From: Pseudomonas sp. IB20
GTDB lineage: Bacteria > Pseudomonadota > Gammaproteobacteria > Pseudomonadales > Pseudomonadaceae
DNA: 64,000 nucleotides
Assembly (NCBI RefSeq): GCF_009707325.1
Contig: NZ_CP046103.1
Coordinates: 496,001 to 560,000, forward strand
Direction of reading: 5' to 3'
In this document: one piece after another, positions 60,737 through 64,000 of the stretch
Layout of the letters: each line of letters begins with the position of its first letter
How positions within the stretch are numbered: position 1 is the first letter of the stretch
Notes under the pieces: model-generated
Databases searched by the model: none
What the model was told of the DNA's origin: nothing
Seen by the model: the letters and a program-made list of their open reading frames with translations, nothing else
Translations under genes and position numbers: made by a program

Positions 60737-61761
60737 CAGTTCAGGCCAACGTCACGTTCCAGGTCCAGGGCTTCTTCGGCGTTGCCGAGGTCCGCAGGGG
60801 TGACTTTCGGCGGTTGCAGCTCGCTGAAAGGCTTGAGGCCGCGGTTCGATTCCATGCCCTTGCGCAGCGGGTATTCGGCCGAGGTGTTGGTGATCACACG
60901 CTGGCCTTCTTCGCTGGTCATGAAGGCGAGTAATTGCTGGGCCTCTTTCGGGTGCTTGCTGGATTTCAGCGCGGCAGCCGAAGACACAGTGATCAGGCCG
61001 CCGGCATCGCCATTGGTGAAGTAATGCAGCTGCGAATCCAGGTTGGTTTTTTCTTTCTTGAGCGCAAACCAGTAGTAGTTGTTCACCAGCACGGTGGCCA
61101 CTTCGCCGTTTTCCACGGCCTTAAGTGCGACCATGTTGTTGCTGTAGACCTTGCCGAAGGCGCGCAGGCCAGTCAGCCACTCTTCAGCGGCTTCGCGACC
61201 GTGCAGCTTGATGATTGCCACGGCTTGTTCCTGGAACGCGCCGCTGGTGGGTACGAAGCCGACTTTGCCTTGCCACTCGGGGCCGGCGAAATCCAGTACC
61301 GATTTGGGCAGGTCTTTTTCGGCGATCAGTTTGGGGTTGAACGCTACAACGCGCGTGCGTGCGGTGACGCCCATCCAGTCGCCGTTGCTGCCGACATAAT
61401 CCTTGGGCAATACGTCGAGGGTGCTGGCATCGATCTTGGCCAGCAGGCCTTGTTCACCGAGCTTGTTTAGCGGCGGCGATTCTTCGGTGTAGATCACGTC
61501 GGCGGGGGAGCGGTCGCCTTCTTCGACGACTTGGCTGGCCAGCTGGTTGCTGCTGCCTTTGCGCACGTTGACGTGAATGCCGGTCTTGGCTTCGAAGGCC
61601 TTGGCGAGTTCATCGCCGACTTCTTTGTGTTGGCCGTTGTACAGGGTCAGTGACACCTTGTCGGCGGAATAGGCGGCGGGCGAGAGCAGGGTCAGGCTGA
61701 GCAGAGTGAGGGTCAGGCCACGCAGAAGGGATGTCTTGAGACGGGTATTGCTAATCATCAT
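60736..61761 (-). CDS. Periplasmic iron(III)-type substrate-binding protein
   Basis: 341 aa from the ATG at 61761 (a second ATG follows), with GAGGA about ten bases upstream. Signal peptide over about 32 residues ending SPAAYSADK. Class II binding protein: LTLYNGQHKEVGDELAKAFE at the mature start, ADVIYTEESPPLNKL, and NNYYWFALK holding the paired Tyr residues that ligate Fe3+ in FbpA/HitA proteins. Delivers substrate to the fused permease encoded downstream. Fe3+ specificity is inferred from these residues and the permease type. Confidence 0.88.
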   Translation of the reverse strand: MMISNTRLKTSLLRGLTLTLLSLTLLSPAAYSADKVSLTLYNGQHKEVGDELAKAFEAKTGIHVNVRKGSSNQLASQVVEEGDRSPADVIYTEESPPLNKLGEQGLLAKIDASTLDVLPKDYVGSNGDWMGVTARTRVVAFNPKLIAEKDLPKSVLDFAGPEWQGKVGFVPTSGAFQEQAVAIIKLHGREAAEEWLTGLRAFGKVYSNNMVALKAVENGEVATVLVNNYYWFALKKEKTNLDSQLHYFTNGDAGGLITVSSAAALKSSKHPKEAQQLLAFMTSEEGQRVITNTSAEYPLRKGMESNRGLKPFSELQPPKVTPADLGNAEEALDLERDVGLN

Positions 61762-61885
61762 CCGAAGTTTTCCTCGTTTAAATGCAACAAATCGTTGCCG
61801 ATTTATACGGGCAGGATAAACGATAAAACTTCTCAAGTGCGCACGGGAGGGGAAATCGCCGAGGATGTTTTCAAACCCCGGAAAC

Positions 61886-61909
61886 GAAAAAACCCGCTTT
61901 CGCGGGTTT
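61886..61909 (-). terminator. Terminator of the proximal tRNA-Leu
   Basis: On the minus strand AAACCCGC-GAAA-GCGGGTT is followed by a T-run (A-run on the plus strand at 61886-61892). It sits 11 bases past the tRNA CCA end. Confidence 0.85.
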
Positions 61910-61919
61910 GATCTGAATT

Positions 61920-62006
61920 TGGTGCCCAGGAGAAGACTCGAACTTCCACGACCTTGCGATCACCAGCACCTGAAGCTGGCGTGTCTACCAATTTCACCAC
62001 CTGGGC
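61920..62006 (-). tRNA. tRNA-Leu (CAG)
   Basis: 87 nt including encoded CCA. On the minus strand it starts GCCCAGGTGGTGAAATTGGT and ends CTCCTGGGCACCA; acceptor arms pair GCCCAGG/CCTGGGC. The anticodon arm CCAGC-TTCAGGT-GCTGG places CAG at 34-36. A long variable arm, as in class II Leu tRNAs. The T-loop reads GTTCGAGTC. Identical to the copy at 62183. Confidence 0.96.
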
Positions 62007-62040
62007 ATTATCAACAACGCTTGCGCCGTTGATGGAGCGA

Positions 62041-62069
62041 ACTATACGGAGGGCTTTTTGATCTGTAAA
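62041..62069 (-). promoter_or_regulatory. Sigma70 promoter of the proximal tRNA-Leu
   Basis: On the minus strand TTTACA (62069-62064), a 17-base spacer and TATAGT (62046-62041), ending 35 bases before the tRNA 5' end. Spacing is ideal and both hexamers are close to consensus. Confidence 0.75.
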
Positions 62070-62127
62070 CCCCTGATTCAAAAATATAAATCAGGATTCT
62101 TGTTAAAAATCAAAGGCCTGAAACGCA

Positions 62128-62151
62128 AAAACCCGCTTTCGCGGGTTTTTG
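62128..62151 (-). terminator. Terminator of the distal tRNA-Leu
   Basis: Same hairpin as at 61886: on the minus strand AAACCCGC-GAAA-GCGGGTT followed by TTTGC, with T-runs on both sides. About 32 bases past the tRNA end. Confidence 0.8.
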
Positions 62152-62182
62152 GAGACTCGAGGCATAACCTTGAGTTTGAAAT

Positions 62183-62269
62183 TGGTGCCCAGGAGAAGAC
62201 TCGAACTTCCACGACCTTGCGATCACCAGCACCTGAAGCTGGCGTGTCTACCAATTTCACCACCTGGGC
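62183..62269 (-). tRNA. tRNA-Leu (CAG), second copy
   Basis: 87 nt, identical base for base to the gene at 61920-62006, offset 263 bases. CCA is encoded. It has its own promoter and terminator, so it is an independent unit. Confidence 0.96.
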
Positions 62270-62303
62270 AGCATCAACAACGTTGCCGTCGTCGATGGCG
62301 CGC

Positions 62304-62332
62304 ACTATACGGAGGCGATTTTGAGCTGTAAA
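62304..62332 (-). promoter_or_regulatory. Sigma70 promoter of the distal tRNA-Leu
   Basis: On the minus strand TTTACA (62332-62327), 17 bases, TATAGT (62309-62304). Same hexamers and spacing as the proximal copy; the spacer differs at a few positions. Confidence 0.75.
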
Positions 62333-62493
62333 GCCCTGGTATGAAAAAATCCTGGAAAATTTCGCCAATGGTCGTGCAAGGTGTGTTCCGGGGGCGACAA
62401 AAGCCTTTTAAACGCTTGTTGATGCCTGAAATTTCCCGTTTCAATACGCGTATGCCAAACTAACCCGCATATAGACAAGGTGAAAACTCTCTA
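62333..62493. other. Divergent tRNA-Leu/rnr gap
   Basis: No gene or clear hairpin is seen in these 161 bases. It must contain the rnr promoter; no convincing hexamer pair was found. Confidence 0.4.
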
Positions 62494-64000
62494 ATGGCCG
62501 ATTGGCAGTCCCTCGATCCCGAGGCCGCTCGTGAAGCGGAAAAATATGAAAACCCTATTCCTAGCCGCGAACTGATCCTGGCGCACCTCGCCGATCGTGG
62601 TTCGCCTGCTAGCCGCGAGCAGTTGGTTGAGGAATTCGGTCTGACCACCGAAGACCAGCTCGAAGCCCTGCGCCGCCGTTTGCGTGCCATGGAGCGCGAT
62701 GCTCAACTGATCTACACCCGCCGTGGCACTTACGCGCCCGTGGATAAGCTAGACCTGATCCTTGGCCGCATCGCCGGCCATCGTGATGGCTTCGGCTTCC
62801 TGATCCCGGATGACGGCAGCGACGATCTGTTCATGAGCCCGGCACAAATGCGCCTGGTGTTCGATGGCGACCGTGCCCTGGCGCGCGTTTCCGGCCTGGA
62901 CCGTCGTGGTCGCCGTGAAGGCGTGATCGTCGAAGTGGTGTCGCGTGCCCACGAGTCCATCGTCGGCCGCTACTTCGAAGAAGGCGGTATCGGCTTTGTT
63001 GTGCCAGATAACCCGAAGGTCCAGCAGGAAGTGCTGATTACCCCGGGCCGCAACGGCGCCGCCAAGGTCGGCCAGTTCGTGGAGGTGAAAATCACCCACT
63101 GGCCAACCGCGCGCTTCCAGCCGCAAGGCGATATCGTTGAAGTGGTCGGTAACTACATGGCGCCGGGCATGGAAATCGACGTTGCGCTGCGCACCTACGA
63201 TATCCCTCACGTCTGGCCTGAGGCTGTGCTCAAAGAAGCCGCCAAGCTCAAGCCGGAAGTGGAAGATAAAGACAAAGAAAAACGCATCGACTTGCGCCAT
63301 CTGCCGTTCGTCACCATTGACGGCGAAGATGCCCGCGACTTCGACGATGCGGTTTACTGCGAAGCCAAGCCTGGCAAACTGCGCCTGTTCTCCGGCGGCT
63401 GGAAGTTGTTCGTCGCGATTGCCGATGTGTCCAGCTATGTGAAGATCGGTTCGGCCTTGGATAACGAAGCCCAGGTGCGCGGTAACTCCGTGTACTTCCC
63501 TGAGCGCGTGATCCCGATGCTGCCTGAGCAGCTGTCCAACGGCCTGTGCTCCCTGAACCCGAAAGTCGACCGTTTGGCCATGGTGTGCGAGATGACTATC
63601 TCGAAAACCGGCGAAATGACCGACTACCAGTTCTACGAAGCGGTGATCCACTCCCAGGCGCGCCTGACCTACAACAAGGTCAGCACCATCCTGGAACAGC
63701 CGAAAACCAGCGAAGCCAAAGCCCTGCGCGGTGAGTACGGCCATGTCGTGCCGCACCTCAAGCAGCTGTATTCGCTGTACAAAGTATTGCTGGGCGCTCG
63801 TCATGTACGTGGCGCGATCGACTTTGAAACCCAGGAAACCCGAATTGTCTTCGGCTCCGAGCGCAAGATCGCGGCGATCACCCCGACCACGCGTAACGAT
63901 GCTCACAAGCTGATCGAGGAATGCATGCTGGCGGCCAACGTGGCCACTGCCGAGTTCCTGAAAAAGCACGAGATTCCTGCCCTGTACCGGGTGCACGACG
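62494..64000 (+). CDS. rnr: Ribonuclease R, 5' part (3' end outside window)
   Basis: Open from ATG 62494 to the window end without stop, about 502 codons. An N-terminal helix-turn-helix (PSRELILAHLADRGSPASREQLVEEF, residues 24-49), two cold-shock domains (about 85-250; HRDGFGFLIPDD, GIGFVVPD), then the RNB domain starting with the catalytic DGEDARDFDDAVY near residue 276 and YFPERVIPMLPEQLSNGLCSL near 337. Hydrolytic 3'-5' exonuclease for structured RNA. The tRNA-Leu/rnr order matches PA4937.1-PA4937. The S1 domain and tail lie beyond the window. Confidence 0.95.
   Translation, partial: MADWQSLDPEAAREAEKYENPIPSRELILAHLADRGSPASREQLVEEFGLTTEDQLEALRRRLRAMERDAQLIYTRRGTYAPVDKLDLILGRIAGHRDGFGFLIPDDGSDDLFMSPAQMRLVFDGDRALARVSGLDRRGRREGVIVEVVSRAHESIVGRYFEEGGIGFVVPDNPKVQQEVLITPGRNGAAKVGQFVEVKITHWPTARFQPQGDIVEVVGNYMAPGMEIDVALRTYDIPHVWPEAVLKEAAKLKPEVEDKDKEKRIDLRHLPFVTIDGEDARDFDDAVYCEAKPGKLRLFSGGWKLFVAIADVSSYVKIGSALDNEAQVRGNSVYFPERVIPMLPEQLSNGLCSLNPKVDRLAMVCEMTISKTGEMTDYQFYEAVIHSQARLTYNKVSTILEQPKTSEAKALRGEYGHVVPHLKQLYSLYKVLLGARHVRGAIDFETQETRIVFGSERKIAAITPTTRNDAHKLIEECMLAANVATAEFLKKHEIPALYRVHD

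Noticed and set aside
61815..61829. GATAAACGATAAAAC upstream of the iron-type binding protein as a Fur box
   Set aside because: It resembles repeated GATAAT half-sites only loosely and lacks the inverted partner. Not enough to call a Fur site.
61920..62269. tRNA-Leu pair as a phage or island attachment site
   Set aside because: No integrase, no tRNA 3' fragment and no foreign genes on either side; the second copy is a full functional cassette.

Overview
This is ordinary chromosomal backbone of a high-GC gammaproteobacterium, almost certainly a Pseudomonas of the fluorescens group. Gene order follows the P. aeruginosa segment from about PA5003 down to PA4937 nearly gene for gene: LPS core genes, msbA, hldE, waaA, a tolC-type gene, thiC, nudF-cpdA-parE, parC, serB, psd, rhdA, motAB, rsgA, orn, queG, tsaE-amiB-mutL-miaA-hfq-hflX-hflK-hflC, hisZ, purA, tRNA-Leu and rnr. 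Species assignment beyond the group is inference. I see no prophage, insertion sequence, CRISPR array, integrase or defence island.

Bases 1-11100 form an LPS core and outer-membrane block: the end of a Mig-14-like gene, a PIG-L deacetylase (dnpA), a putative GT-A glycosyltransferase, a GT4 and a GT2 glycosyltransferase, then on the other strand an O-antigen ligase fused to a kinase-like domain. Opposite that come msbA, hldE and a sugar-nucleotide epimerase. Bases 11200-18430 hold a conserved protein, an aldo/keto reductase, an FAD oxidoreductase, an SMR efflux pump, a LysR regulator, waaA and a TolC-family channel.

Bases 18600-22930 carry the thiamin module: TPP riboswitch, thiC and the HMP transporter gene cytX, followed by an RsiV-like lipoprotein. 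Bases 23100-31640 hold nudF-DUF1249-cpdA-yqiA-parE and parC, with a phytase-like esterase and a retropepsin-like protease between the two topoisomerase IV genes. Bases 31800-42160 hold an orphan PqiC-like lipoprotein, an AhpA/YtjB membrane protein, serB, psd, rhdA, an HDOD protein, motAB behind a FliA-type promoter, and rsgA.

Bases 42260-57010 carry orn, a TRIC-family channel, queG, nnrD, the tsaE-amiB-mutL-miaA-hfq-hflX-hflKC superoperon, hisZ and purA. Bases 57150-64000 carry a chemoreceptor, an iron-type ABC transporter pair, two identical tRNA-Leu(CAG) cassettes and the 5' part of rnr, which runs off the window.

Intergenic spaces are decorated by two palindromic repeat families: REP-like TGTGGGAGC..GGCTTGC pairs, and composite TTCCCACGC-TCT-GCGTGGGAA elements. 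The most notable details are the ligase/kinase fusion lacking the expected catalytic Asp, a duplicated gene 3' end beside a palindrome, mutually exclusive pairings in the thiC leader with a hairpin over its Shine-Dalgarno, a FliA-like promoter before motA, and the duplicated tRNA cassette. No clearly undescribed multi-gene system was found.
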